Part shown: positions 9,049-16,753 of the stretch, piece by piece
How positions within the stretch are numbered: the first letter of the stretch is position 1
How the letters are laid out: every line of letters begins with the position of its first letter
Assembly: GCA_934438075.1 (NCBI GenBank)
Contig: CAKSBF010000004.1
Span: 62,001-126,000 of the forward strand
DNA length: 64,000 nt
Direction of reading: 5' to 3'
Source: an uncultured Clostridia bacterium
GTDB lineage: Bacteria > Bacillota > Clostridia > UBA1381 > UBA9506
Made by a program: the position numbers and the translations under genes
The notes under the pieces: generated by a model
What the model was told of the DNA's origin: nothing
What the model saw: the letters and a program-made list of their open reading frames with translations, nothing else
Databases searched by the model: none

Positions 9049-11406
9049 GTGAAATCATGGCGCAAACTGAAGCTGAACGGAAGAATGAAGAAGAAAACGC
9101 TTTTTATTTGGGTGGTTTCCTATCTTTTTATTTTAATGATCCCGCTGATTGGCAGTGTTATGATGACCCGTGCACTGCAAGGGGTGTTTGAGAAGGAAAT
9201 CAGTAGCAGAAACGTTATGCTGATGGAACAAATGAACAAATCTATAGAAGCGTCTTTAAACTCCATTTATAAAACCGCTGCGACAATTAGCGTGGATGAA
9301 GACATTAACCGTGTGATAAAAGGTAAAGCGACGACTGATGACGTTTTAAATAATATTAAAATTGCGCAGAAATTAAATCAATATATTTTAACAGATTATA
9401 ACGGTGGAAATATAGGATATATTGGTAACATAGAAAACATTTATATTTACTTTAACAAACGCGATTTTGGCATTGGTAAGAGCAACTTTGGCAATGGGGA
9501 CAGGATATATGCCGATTATTACGGAGATTCCTCCGTAACGGAGCAGGCATGGAAGAATGCAATGGGGGAATATCAATATTTTAAATATCTTCTGACGGAA
9601 TGCTCAGACGGCAGACGATACATTGATTTTATATATCAGGGACAGGAGGATAAAGGTCGAGATGTGAATTGCAGTGTCGTTATACGCATCAGGCAACCGC
9701 TTTTTGCCGCCACTATTGATTATTATAAGCAGCAAAACGGTGGAAAAATTTACATTGTAAGCGCGGAACGCAAGGTGATCGCATCGACGGAAGAGGAGGA
9801 TGAGCTGCCGTATGCCGTCAATTTTGATGGTGCCGAGAATTACATGACAAAACAAAAGGATGATATTGTATTTACCAGTTATTCAAAGACTTCCGGTTGG
9901 ACGATTGTTTCTGTTGTTCCCAACGGTATTTACCGTCAAAAAATACAAATCATTCGGCGTTTTGCTTTTCTTAATGTAATGTGTTGCTTGTTGTTTGGTG
10001 TTTTAATGGTTATCTTTTTGGCGCTTAAAAACTACAAACCCATCAGTAGTTTGGTCAGTATGTGTGAAAACTTTGTTTCATCTGATTCTAATTTTAACGA
10101 ATACGAGGTTCTGCGCGAAACCATTGCCGATTTTATTGCAGCAAAAAGCCAACTTATGAGTGTATCGAGGCGAAAGGATGTAGTGCGCAGACACAAAAAT
10201 TTTGAAATGCTTTTGGAGGGAGCAAGCAGCGGCATACACCGTTTGCACGAAGTGAATCAAATGCTGGGAACAGAGTTTGAATCTCCGTTTTTTATCTGCG
10301 TGATTTTTGAGATTTTTGACAGGGATATGTATTATCCGGAGCAGGAAATTGATAACTTTAAGAGGAATGAAGAAATGCAGTTTATTATGAAGAATATTTT
10401 AGAGGAGATTTTTTGTGATGAGCTTGGTTGCACGCTGATTGATTATCATAGCTTAAACTGTGTGGGCCTTATTTCGGTGGAGCATGACTGCTTGAAGGAA
10501 TGGGATAAAAGAGTGGAGGAGATTATTCGGCGTGGCAAAACATTTATAAGAGAAAATTTTGGATTTAGCTATTCGGCCGTTGTATCAGCACTGCACGAGC
10601 ATGTGTCCGAAATTAATCAGGCATATGAAGAAGCACGACAAATGCTGAAATACAAGGCATTTATATTAAAAAACAATGTTTTGTTCTATGCCGATTTTCA
10701 GGACAGCTTTCATAAAGAAAAGGTTGGCCTAGGACAGGAACGACTGTTGAAACAAATGATTTCGGTCGGGGACTTTGAAAATGCTTCTGCCATTGTGCAT
10801 AACCTTTTATCCGGAAGTGAACAGTCCGGCAATCCGGCGGCTATGCAACGGATTGCAACCGATTTGACGGGCATTATGCTTTCGTGTATTTATGAAGCTA
10901 GAGAACAGCAAAATGATGAAAATTTGTATGATGACTATTCAACAGGAATTAAAAGTATTTTGCGAAGTGACGAGTCAGACGGCTTTGAGGTGTGTTATTT
11001 AGGGTGGTTGCAGGAGATATGCCGTGATAAGCCCCTGATGCCAGAAGAAAATAACGCTCCGAAGGCAGATACCCTAAAACGAAAAATGATAAAAGAAGTA
11101 AAACGTTTTGTCGGCAGTGAATTGGCAAACAGCAACTTAAGTATTGTGATGATTGGCGAGCATGTAAACGCGTCTCCTTATTATTTGTCTATGGTCTTTA
11201 AAAAGGAAGTTGGTGAATCGTTGCCAAACTATATACAAAGGCTGCGTGTTGAGAAAGCAAAAGCGCTGCTTTTGCAAACAGACGATACAATAGATATGAT
11301 TGTGGAAAAGGTAGGTTTTACTTCAAAACGAACCTTTATGCGTGCGTTTTCCAAACTAGAGGGTGTTACACCCGGAAAATATAAAACTAACATACCAAAG
11401 GAGTAG
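9049..11406 (+). CDS. Membrane-bound AraC-family regulator with extracellular sensor
   Basis: A 785-residue one-component regulator of the kind found beside LplABC operons. Near residues 18-40 is a membrane helix (FIWVVSYLFILMIPLIGSV), then an extracytoplasmic region of about 260 residues likely of Cache type, a second helix (FLNVMCCLLFGVLMVIFLAL) around residue 305, a cytoplasmic linker, and a C-terminal double helix-turn-helix AraC domain (about 685-785) ending GFTSKRTFMRAFSKLEGVTPGKY. It would sense a sugar or binding protein outside and activate the operon. GTG start behind GGAGGG. It lies within the operon it probably controls, so autoregulation is likely. There is no kinase domain. Confidence 0.88.
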   Translation: MKSWRKLKLNGRMKKKTLFIWVVSYLFILMIPLIGSVMMTRALQGVFEKEISSRNVMLMEQMNKSIEASLNSIYKTAATISVDEDINRVIKGKATTDDVLNNIKIAQKLNQYILTDYNGGNIGYIGNIENIYIYFNKRDFGIGKSNFGNGDRIYADYYGDSSVTEQAWKNAMGEYQYFKYLLTECSDGRRYIDFIYQGQEDKGRDVNCSVVIRIRQPLFAATIDYYKQQNGGKIYIVSAERKVIASTEEEDELPYAVNFDGAENYMTKQKDDIVFTSYSKTSGWTIVSVVPNGIYRQKIQIIRRFAFLNVMCCLLFGVLMVIFLALKNYKPISSLVSMCENFVSSDSNFNEYEVLRETIADFIAAKSQLMSVSRRKDVVRRHKNFEMLLEGASSGIHRLHEVNQMLGTEFESPFFICVIFEIFDRDMYYPEQEIDNFKRNEEMQFIMKNILEEIFCDELGCTLIDYHSLNCVGLISVEHDCLKEWDKRVEEIIRRGKTFIRENFGFSYSAVVSALHEHVSEINQAYEEARQMLKYKAFILKNNVLFYADFQDSFHKEKVGLGQERLLKQMISVGDFENASAIVHNLLSGSEQSGNPAAMQRIATDLTGIMLSCIYEAREQQNDENLYDDYSTGIKSILRSDESDGFEVCYLGWLQEICRDKPLMPEENNAPKADTLKRKMIKEVKRFVGSELANSNLSIVMIGEHVNASPYYLSMVFKKEVGESLPNYIQRLRVEKAKALLLQTDDTIDMIVEKVGFTSKRTFMRAFSKLEGVTPGKYKTNIPKE

Positions 11407-11413
11407 AAGGACA

Positions 11414-12520
11414 ATGAGTAAACTGAAAGTAGGATTATTAGGCTGCGGAGCTATCAGTGATGCGTATTTAAAAGGCGCTAAGGAAGTCTTTTATGATGAA
11501 TTCGAAATTGTTTCGTGCGCAGATGTTATTATGGAACGTGCAAAAAGTAAGGCTTTGGAATATGATATTCCCAAGGCCTATACGCCCGAAGAGCTTTTAA
11601 AGGATGACGAGGTTGATTTGGTCATTAACATTACGGTGCCGATGATTCATGAAGAATTGACGCTTAAATGTTTGGAGGCAGGCAAACACGTATATTCGGA
11701 AAAACCACTTGCCGTGACCAGAGAAGGCGTTAAAAAAATTATGGATAAGGCGAAGGAAAAGGGTCTGCGCGTGGGTTGTGCGCCGGATACCTTTATGAGC
11801 GCGCCAATGCAGACTGCAAAGAAAATGGTTGAGGACGGCTGGATTGGCGAAATTGTCGGCGTTACGGCAATGTGCCCGATGCGCGGCAACGAATTTTGGC
11901 GGCCTGATCCAGACTTTTTCTACAAAAAGGGTGCAGGCCCTATGCTGGATATGGGCGCTTACTATCTGAATACACTGGTCAGCATTATTGGGTGCATTAA
12001 AAGTGTATCTGCCGAGGCGAGAATTACGTTTGATACAAGAACAATTAAAGTACCGCCGAGACGGGGTGAAAAAATAGAGGTAGAAATTCCCACATTTGTT
12101 TCGGGCGTTATGCAATTTGAAAACGGAGCAATCGGAACCCTGATCAATTCGTTTGATATATGGAAATCTAAAATGCCTTACATAGAAATTTACGGTGCCA
12201 AGGGTACACTGGTATTGCCTGATCCAAATTTTTACTATGGCGATGTGCTCATGACAAGATATGGCAACAACGAGTGGGAGGTTTGCCCGCAACTGAATGA
12301 ATATGCAAATTATATGAGAGGCGCGGCGGTTGCTGATATTGCGCTGTGCCTTAAAACCGGCGAAAATCATCGTGCAGGGATTGAACTGGCAAACCATGTT
12401 ACCGATGTTATGCTTTCGTTTGAAGAAGCGGCGGCAGCAGGGACAAGAAAAGAAATTACAACACGCTGTGAAAAACCGGCGGGACTTTGGGAAAGGGATG
12501 ACACAATATTATGGAGATAG
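11414..12520 (+). CDS. Gfo/Idh/MocA-family sugar oxidoreductase
   Basis: NAD(P)-dependent dehydrogenase acting on a sugar or inositol-like substrate, cytoplasmic, 368 residues. The N-terminal Rossmann motif is VGLLGCGAISDAYLKG; EKPLAVTREGV is the conserved EKP signature with the catalytic-region Lys. LDMGAYYLNTL and the beta-sheet C-domain follow. ATG at 11414 is preferred over the longer frame because it sits directly behind GAAGGA and begins at the Rossmann strand. It ends inside the next start (overlap of 10 bases), a sign of translational coupling to the TIM-barrel gene. Substrate not determinable. Confidence 0.9.
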   Translation: MSKLKVGLLGCGAISDAYLKGAKEVFYDEFEIVSCADVIMERAKSKALEYDIPKAYTPEELLKDDEVDLVINITVPMIHEELTLKCLEAGKHVYSEKPLAVTREGVKKIMDKAKEKGLRVGCAPDTFMSAPMQTAKKMVEDGWIGEIVGVTAMCPMRGNEFWRPDPDFFYKKGAGPMLDMGAYYLNTLVSIIGCIKSVSAEARITFDTRTIKVPPRRGEKIEVEIPTFVSGVMQFENGAIGTLINSFDIWKSKMPYIEIYGAKGTLVLPDPNFYYGDVLMTRYGNNEWEVCPQLNEYANYMRGAAVADIALCLKTGENHRAGIELANHVTDVMLSFEEAAAAGTRKEITTRCEKPAGLWERDDTILWR

Positions 12521-13344
12521 GATGCAGTACAGTATTATTTAGAGAGTTTGAATTGGAGCGTGCGTTTGACGCGATTCGGAGCATTGGTTACGAATATACG
12601 GAGACGCAGGGCGTAGGGCCGTGGTGCCAGCATGTTGATATTTTTTCGACGGACCCCGTACAATTTGCAGAGCTTGCGAAGAGCTACGGTTTTAAAAAAG
12701 TAACGGCGTTATGGATGCCGAATGGTAATTTAATTGCAAATGAAGATGGTGTTTCTTCTGCAATTCGTGCCATTGAGTGGGCATCGGCGGCCGGTATTCC
12801 GGTTGTGAATACCGGAGACGGCTTTAAAGATGACAGCTTGGCGGATGAGGAAGCTTACAAAATATTAGGCGATAAATTGAGCGGCATTTTAGATGCTACG
12901 GCGCAGTTTTCTACGCAGCTTGCCATTGAACCGCACGGAAGTTTTTCGCTGAGTCTTGACGGACTGAAGCGGATTATGTCGCTTTCGGACTCGCCGAGGC
13001 TGGGCATTAATTACGATGCGGCAAACATCTACCGCGCCGGCTATGTGGAAAGCAGTCATGGAAAATCCGCATGGAAAAGCGCAGGCAACCGGGAAGATGA
13101 AGCAGCGGTGCTGGAAGCGGTCATGGATAAGGTGGTGCATTTCCACGCGAAGGATATGAATGATGAACAGCAGTGCGTGGCGCTGGGTCGGGGCAATGTA
13201 AAGCTGAAGGAATGCTTGGGCATTTTAAAGAATCACAACTATAACGGTGCTGTATCTGTGGAGACCGAGGGCGGTTATAGTTTTGAAGATACGGTTACAT
13301 TGGCAAGGGAAAGCTATGAGTATCTGGTAAAGGAGCTGAGATAA
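12511..13344 (+). CDS. Sugar phosphate isomerase/epimerase-like TIM barrel
   Basis: A 277-residue protein of the xylose-isomerase-like TIM-barrel superfamily (IolE/IolI/hydroxypyruvate-isomerase group), likely an isomerase, epimerase or dehydratase acting after the dehydrogenase upstream. Visible features are IEPHG near residue 149, INYDAANIYRAG near 170, VVHFHAKDMN near 210 and VETEGG near 250, which supply the usual Glu/Asp/His/Glu metal site. Starts inside the end of the Gfo/Idh/MocA gene and ends three bases before the GH105-like gene, so these three form a coupled set. Confidence 0.85.
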   Translation: MEIGCSTVLFREFELERAFDAIRSIGYEYTETQGVGPWCQHVDIFSTDPVQFAELAKSYGFKKVTALWMPNGNLIANEDGVSSAIRAIEWASAAGIPVVNTGDGFKDDSLADEEAYKILGDKLSGILDATAQFSTQLAIEPHGSFSLSLDGLKRIMSLSDSPRLGINYDAANIYRAGYVESSHGKSAWKSAGNREDEAAVLEAVMDKVVHFHAKDMNDEQQCVALGRGNVKLKECLGILKNHNYNGAVSVETEGGYSFEDTVTLARESYEYLVKELR

Positions 13345-13347
13345 CCA

Positions 13348-14352
13348 GTGCATGAAAAATATGTAAGGCTGGTTGCCGACCGTATGATACAACCCGGTGC
13401 AACCGACTGGGGCATGAACATTGAATGTTTCGACTGGGCACCAGGGGTTGGACTTTATGGTATTTTTAGTGCCTATCAAAAGACCGGCGATGAAAAGTAT
13501 TTAAATTTTTTAGAGGGCTGGACGAAAAGGCATATTGATGAAGCGTTTTGCAACAAAACGGTGAACTCTACCGCGCCGCTTTTGACGGTATGTTCTATGT
13601 GTGCGGTGCGTCCGAATGAAGCATATGTAGAGGTGTGCCGCAAAATAGCGAATTATATTATATGCGAGGCGCCTCTTACATCCATTGGCGGCTTGGAGCA
13701 CACAGTGACTGAGCCAGTGCCTGGTTTTGCAGAGCAGATGTGGGCGGATACTTTATTTATGGCTTGCATGTTTTTGGTTTCATTTGGTAAACTGACTGAT
13801 GAACAGAAATACATAGACTTTGCCGTTCGGCAAATGGTTTTGCATCACAAGGTTTTACGAAGTGAGGACGGTTTGTATTATCACGGCTACAACGGTGCGA
13901 CCAAGGATCATATGAGCGCAGTCAAGTGGGGCAGAGCCAATGCCTGGATTGTGTATGCCACGGCGGCTATTTTAAGCGAAGCATCTGATTTTGCGGAATA
14001 TGAAGAGATAAAGGGCAATCTGACGGCTCAGGTTCATGCACTGGAAAAAGTGCAAAGAGAAAACGGAGGGTTTGGTACGGTTTTGGATGATGCAAGCTCC
14101 TATGTTGAAATTTCAGCAACGGCTGGCATTGCGGCCGGGATTCGTTTGGCGGTGCGCACAGGGTTGGTCGACCAGACGGCTCTTTTGTGTGCCGAACGCG
14201 CGACTGATGCCGTAATTGACGCAATAGAGCCGGACGGAACGGTCGGCGGTGTATCCACCGGCACACCGGTTTTGGCATTGGCAGAAGAATATAAACGTGT
14301 AAAAATCTTTCCGTCTCTTTATGGGCAAGGGCTTTCCATTCTGGCGCTTTAA
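13348..14352 (+). CDS. GH88/GH105-like unsaturated uronyl hydrolase
   Basis: An alpha/alpha-barrel glycosidase of 334 residues resembling YesR/YteR, which remove unsaturated galacturonyl residues from rhamnogalacturonan-lyase products in the cytoplasm. Supporting segments are DWGMNIECFDWAPGVGLYGI at residues 12-31, QMWADTLFMACMFL near 130, with the Asp used for hydration of the double bond, and KWGRANAWIVYATAAI near 192. GTG start, with AAGGAG about 12 bases upstream. Last gene of the operon; a strong hairpin follows. If correct it points to rhamnogalacturonan as a carbon source and therefore to L-rhamnose supply, though GH105 members also act on other uronides. Confidence 0.8.
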   Translation: MHEKYVRLVADRMIQPGATDWGMNIECFDWAPGVGLYGIFSAYQKTGDEKYLNFLEGWTKRHIDEAFCNKTVNSTAPLLTVCSMCAVRPNEAYVEVCRKIANYIICEAPLTSIGGLEHTVTEPVPGFAEQMWADTLFMACMFLVSFGKLTDEQKYIDFAVRQMVLHHKVLRSEDGLYYHGYNGATKDHMSAVKWGRANAWIVYATAAILSEASDFAEYEEIKGNLTAQVHALEKVQRENGGFGTVLDDASSYVEISATAGIAAGIRLAVRTGLVDQTALLCAERATDAVIDAIEPDGTVGGVSTGTPVLALAEEYKRVKIFPSLYGQGLSILAL

Positions 14353-14362
14353 AGGGTCTTGC

Positions 14363-14408
14363 AAGCCTTCGGTTTCCGCCGACTTTTTGCCGGAAGCCGA
14401 AGGCTTTT
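14363..14408 (+). terminator. Hairpin terminator of the first sugar operon
   Basis: AAGCCTTCGGTTTCCG pairs with CGGAAGCCGAAGGCTT (one G-U pair) around an 11-12-base loop; a short T run (TTTT) closes it. Lies 10 bases after the GH105-like stop. Confidence 0.75.
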
Positions 14409-14460
14409 ACGTGATGCTATATGTAAATTTGATTCATAATGATAGAGGGGAATTTTTGTT

Positions 14461-15624
14461 TTGAATATGTATACAATTGCAGTTATTTTTTCGGTTATGC
14501 TGTATTCATTCGGTAACAATATGCAGGGAATTCTGTTAAGCAACTACGCGGAATATTATCATCTTACCTCCCTGAGCCAAGGGGCGATCAGTGCTTTTCA
14601 AAGCTTGGGTATGGTTTTGGCCATGCTTTTTTTGCTGTTTGGAAAAGGTAAGCTGTCTAAAAGCCGTCTTTTAATGCTCGGGTTGGCAGCGGTTGCGGTT
14701 TCATTTGGTGCGTTATACCTTGCGCCACCGTTTTTCGTGTTTCTCGTTTGCTATTTTTGCATCGGCGCTGCGTACGGCAATATTGACTCGGTATCGTCAT
14801 CGCTAATGGCGGATATGCATTCAGGGAGACATGCTTCACGCTATATGGGCGTGCTGCACTCGGCAATTGGAATCGGCGGTATGATCGGTCCGCTTTTTAT
14901 TCAATTTCTTTTAGGCAAAAAAGTAGCATGGAACTGTATTTTGGGTATTTTTTCATTTATTGCATTGGCGGTGTTTTTATTAAATGCAACCTCATACTGC
15001 AAGGCCAAGGAAAAGTTACCCGTACAAAATGTGCATGGTTCTTCGCTCAATATGAGCGATATAAAGAAATTTTTAACACCGCAAAATCTTTTTATCCTTT
15101 TCAGTGTTGCCTTTTACGGGGCACACCAGATTTGTATTGTTTTTTGGATTGCGCGTTTTGTAAAACTTACGTTTGGAAGCGAAAGATTGGGGGCGTTTGC
15201 TGTGTCCTTGTTTTGGGTCGGAACGGTTATATCCCGATTTACCGTGCCATTTTTACCTATGAAAACCGAAAATTATATCAGTCGCGCTATGTTGATTACA
15301 ACTGCGGTGCTTGGCGCATCGGTATTGGCGCGGTCGGCTTATGAAATGTGTGCGGTTATGTTTGCGGCAGGTCTGATAGGCGGTGCTGTGATTCCAATGG
15401 GACTGCATGATTTATGCAAAAAGTTTTCTCAAAACACGTTGCTTGTTTCTGCCATGGTGCTGCTCAGTGTGTATGGTATGCAAATGATTTCTTCATTGTT
15501 AACGGGTGCAATCGGGTCTTCGGATACCCTTTGGACAGTCATAGCCATAGCCATGGCATTTGGTCTTATCAGCAGCTCATGTGCATATGGCTATCGAATT
15601 AAAATGGATCGCGCAAAAAAATAA
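14461..15624 (+). CDS. MFS transporter
   Basis: Major facilitator superfamily permease of 387 residues with about 12 membrane helices (for example FVFLVCYFCIGAAYGNIDS and LHSAIGIGGMIGPLFIQFLL) and a cytoplasmic central loop rich in Lys around residue 180. Closest in feel to sugar-porter-like or YfkF-type MFS members of Firmicutes, but the substrate is unknown. TTG at 14461 is six bases before an in-frame ATG; a GAGGGG site about 10 bases ahead fits TTG slightly better. Separated from the upstream operon by a terminator, so separately transcribed. Confidence 0.85.
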   Translation: MNMYTIAVIFSVMLYSFGNNMQGILLSNYAEYYHLTSLSQGAISAFQSLGMVLAMLFLLFGKGKLSKSRLLMLGLAAVAVSFGALYLAPPFFVFLVCYFCIGAAYGNIDSVSSSLMADMHSGRHASRYMGVLHSAIGIGGMIGPLFIQFLLGKKVAWNCILGIFSFIALAVFLLNATSYCKAKEKLPVQNVHGSSLNMSDIKKFLTPQNLFILFSVAFYGAHQICIVFWIARFVKLTFGSERLGAFAVSLFWVGTVISRFTVPFLPMKTENYISRAMLITTAVLGASVLARSAYEMCAVMFAAGLIGGAVIPMGLHDLCKKFSQNTLLVSAMVLLSVYGMQMISSLLTGAIGSSDTLWTVIAIAMAFGLISSSCAYGYRIKMDRAKK

Positions 15625-15760
15625 AATATATCTATATAATGCAATGGGTTCATCATGCAAAATCTTGGGTATGTTTTTTTCAAGATACTTTGCCCAACCA
15701 AATCGCTCCTGCCTAAGCATAAATTTCTCTATATCTATGGGTACAATGTCTTTATATCAC
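15605..15760 (-). pseudogene. Possible degraded ORF on the minus strand
   Basis: The minus strand is open for about 50 codons here and reads YKDIVPIDIEKFMLRQERF and GWAKYLEKNIPKILHDEPIA, a composition like real protein. A stop lies in frame just before it, preceded by GFLFTLG in the same frame, suggesting a coding remnant interrupted by a nonsense change. It overlaps the last 20 bases of the MFS gene. I do not recognise the family; chance openness remains possible. Confidence 0.22.
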
Positions 15761-15902
15761 CCTAATGTAAACAGAAACCCAGGAAGTTCAAAAGTCTTTT
15801 TGCAGATTTAAAAAGAATATGAAACTTTACTCAGTCGGATTAATAAATATACTTTCTTTTATTAGTCCGTGGGGGAGACGCGGTCATTATGGCAAAGTAA
15901 TT

Positions 15903-15955
15903 GAATAGATGTAAAAAGAGAGTAACCGCAAATGTTGTGTTACTCTCTTTCTTTA
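15903..15955 (+). repeat. Repeated terminator element, copy 1
   Basis: Starts with GAATAGATGTAAAAAGAGAG, identical to the copy at 48004. The arms AGAGAGTAAC (15917-15926) and GTTACTCTCT (15939-15948) form a perfect stem followed by T-rich sequence. About 28 consecutive bases match copy 2 exactly and the 20 bases before are also similar. Confidence 0.75.
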
Positions 15956-15989
15956 GCTTTTTAAAAAAGAGTTTTGTCTTTAGTTATTC

Positions 15990-16019
15990 GAAATCTCTAT
16001 ATGAGATTTCAGCTTTTTT
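15990..16019 (+). terminator. Intrinsic terminator
   Basis: GAAATCTC and GAGATTTC pair around TATAT, followed by AGC and six T. It ends 24 bases before the ORF at 16044, which therefore lacks room for an ordinary promoter. Confidence 0.75.
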
Positions 16020-16043
16020 AATTGGATTTGTGCTGCTTGGGAT

Positions 16044-16517
16044 ATGGCCAATATTCGTTTAAGAAGAGAAACCGGTGCATCCCCCTCAATGACAGTAAAT
16101 GAGGCCGCGGAACATTTTGGCTTATCTCCCGACGATTTTGAAGTTGAACGCAAAAAACTACGGGAAACGTTGATGGCCGTTAGCTATATCTACTCAAATG
16201 GTGAATTGGAGAGCAATGCAGGGTTTACAGGAGCAACAAATGCCAGACTTTTTACGGTTGATGAGGTATATAATAAAGTTGCGGCAGGGCAGGCATCCAT
16301 TATTCAAATGGTAGACTTTGATCATAAAACGGATATGAGTTATGCTTTTTATCTGCTGATTTGCGGTGCTAATAAAGATACACAAGAATTGCTTGTAAAG
16401 AATTATTTAACAGGCCAATTGGAATGGGTATCCAGAGATTCGTTAATTAGCGGAGGGTATGATGAAAGTAATACCAAGGTAAAATTTTCCGGTGGTATTA
16501 TTGAAGCAGTTTCATAA
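16044..16517 (+). CDS. Orphan hypothetical protein, possibly a gene fragment
   Basis: A 157-residue reading frame with no recognisable family, signal peptide or membrane helix. It begins MANIRLRRETGASPSMTVNE and has a mixed, charged composition. No clear ribosome site precedes the ATG and a terminator lies 24 bases upstream, so it may be the 3' part of a longer gene or may be silent. The downstream neighbour is an unrelated exported protein with its own promoter region. Composition is convincingly protein-like, but whether it is expressed is doubtful. Confidence 0.5.
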   Translation: MANIRLRRETGASPSMTVNEAAEHFGLSPDDFEVERKKLRETLMAVSYIYSNGELESNAGFTGATNARLFTVDEVYNKVAAGQASIIQMVDFDHKTDMSYAFYLLICGANKDTQELLVKNYLTGQLEWVSRDSLISGGYDESNTKVKFSGGIIEAVS

Positions 16518-16572
16518 ACGTACAAGCGTGAGACGGCGGGTTGGTTGATTCTGCGGGTATAGTATTGCAAAG

Positions 16573-16608
16573 GCCGCCTAAAATGGATGTATATCTGTTT
16601 TAGGCGGC
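16573..16608. repeat. Perfect inverted repeat after the orphan ORF
   Basis: GCCGCCTAAAA and TTTTAGGCGGC are perfectly complementary over 11 bases with a 14-base loop. No T run follows on either strand outside the stem, so it is listed as an inverted repeat that could terminate weakly. Confidence 0.5.
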
Positions 16609-16702
16609 ACTATGTTAGCTCTCCTGTTGGTTTGTAATAATATCTTAAAGTAATTGTATTGAAATTGTTATGTAATTGTTACTGAGCTGTACAATGCTGA
16701 TG

Positions 16703-16708
16703 TATAAT
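16703..16708 (+). promoter_or_regulatory. Probable -10 box of the 16754 gene
   Basis: TATAAT 46 bases before the start. The best upstream TTGTTA is about 21 bases away, too far for a standard -35, so the -35 is not assigned. Confidence 0.4.
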
Positions 16709-16753
16709 ATAATTACAGTACATCACTAAAATTAAAACAAGGAGTTGACAGCT

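Larger units (their letters stand above)
15625..16043. other. Intergenic stretch with two plus-strand terminators
   Basis: About 420 bases without a convincing gene. It contains the possible minus-strand remnant, a 29-codon plus-strand ORF (15821-15910, ending GRRGHYGKVIE) directly before the repeated terminator at 15903, and a second terminator at 15990. The two terminators could belong to a small transcript or to debris of a lost gene. Confidence 0.4.

Noticed and set aside
11597..12397. A 266-codon minus-strand open frame opposite the Gfo/Idh/MocA gene
   Set aside because: Cys/His/Arg-rich shadow composition, no ribosome site, and fully overlaps a convincing gene.
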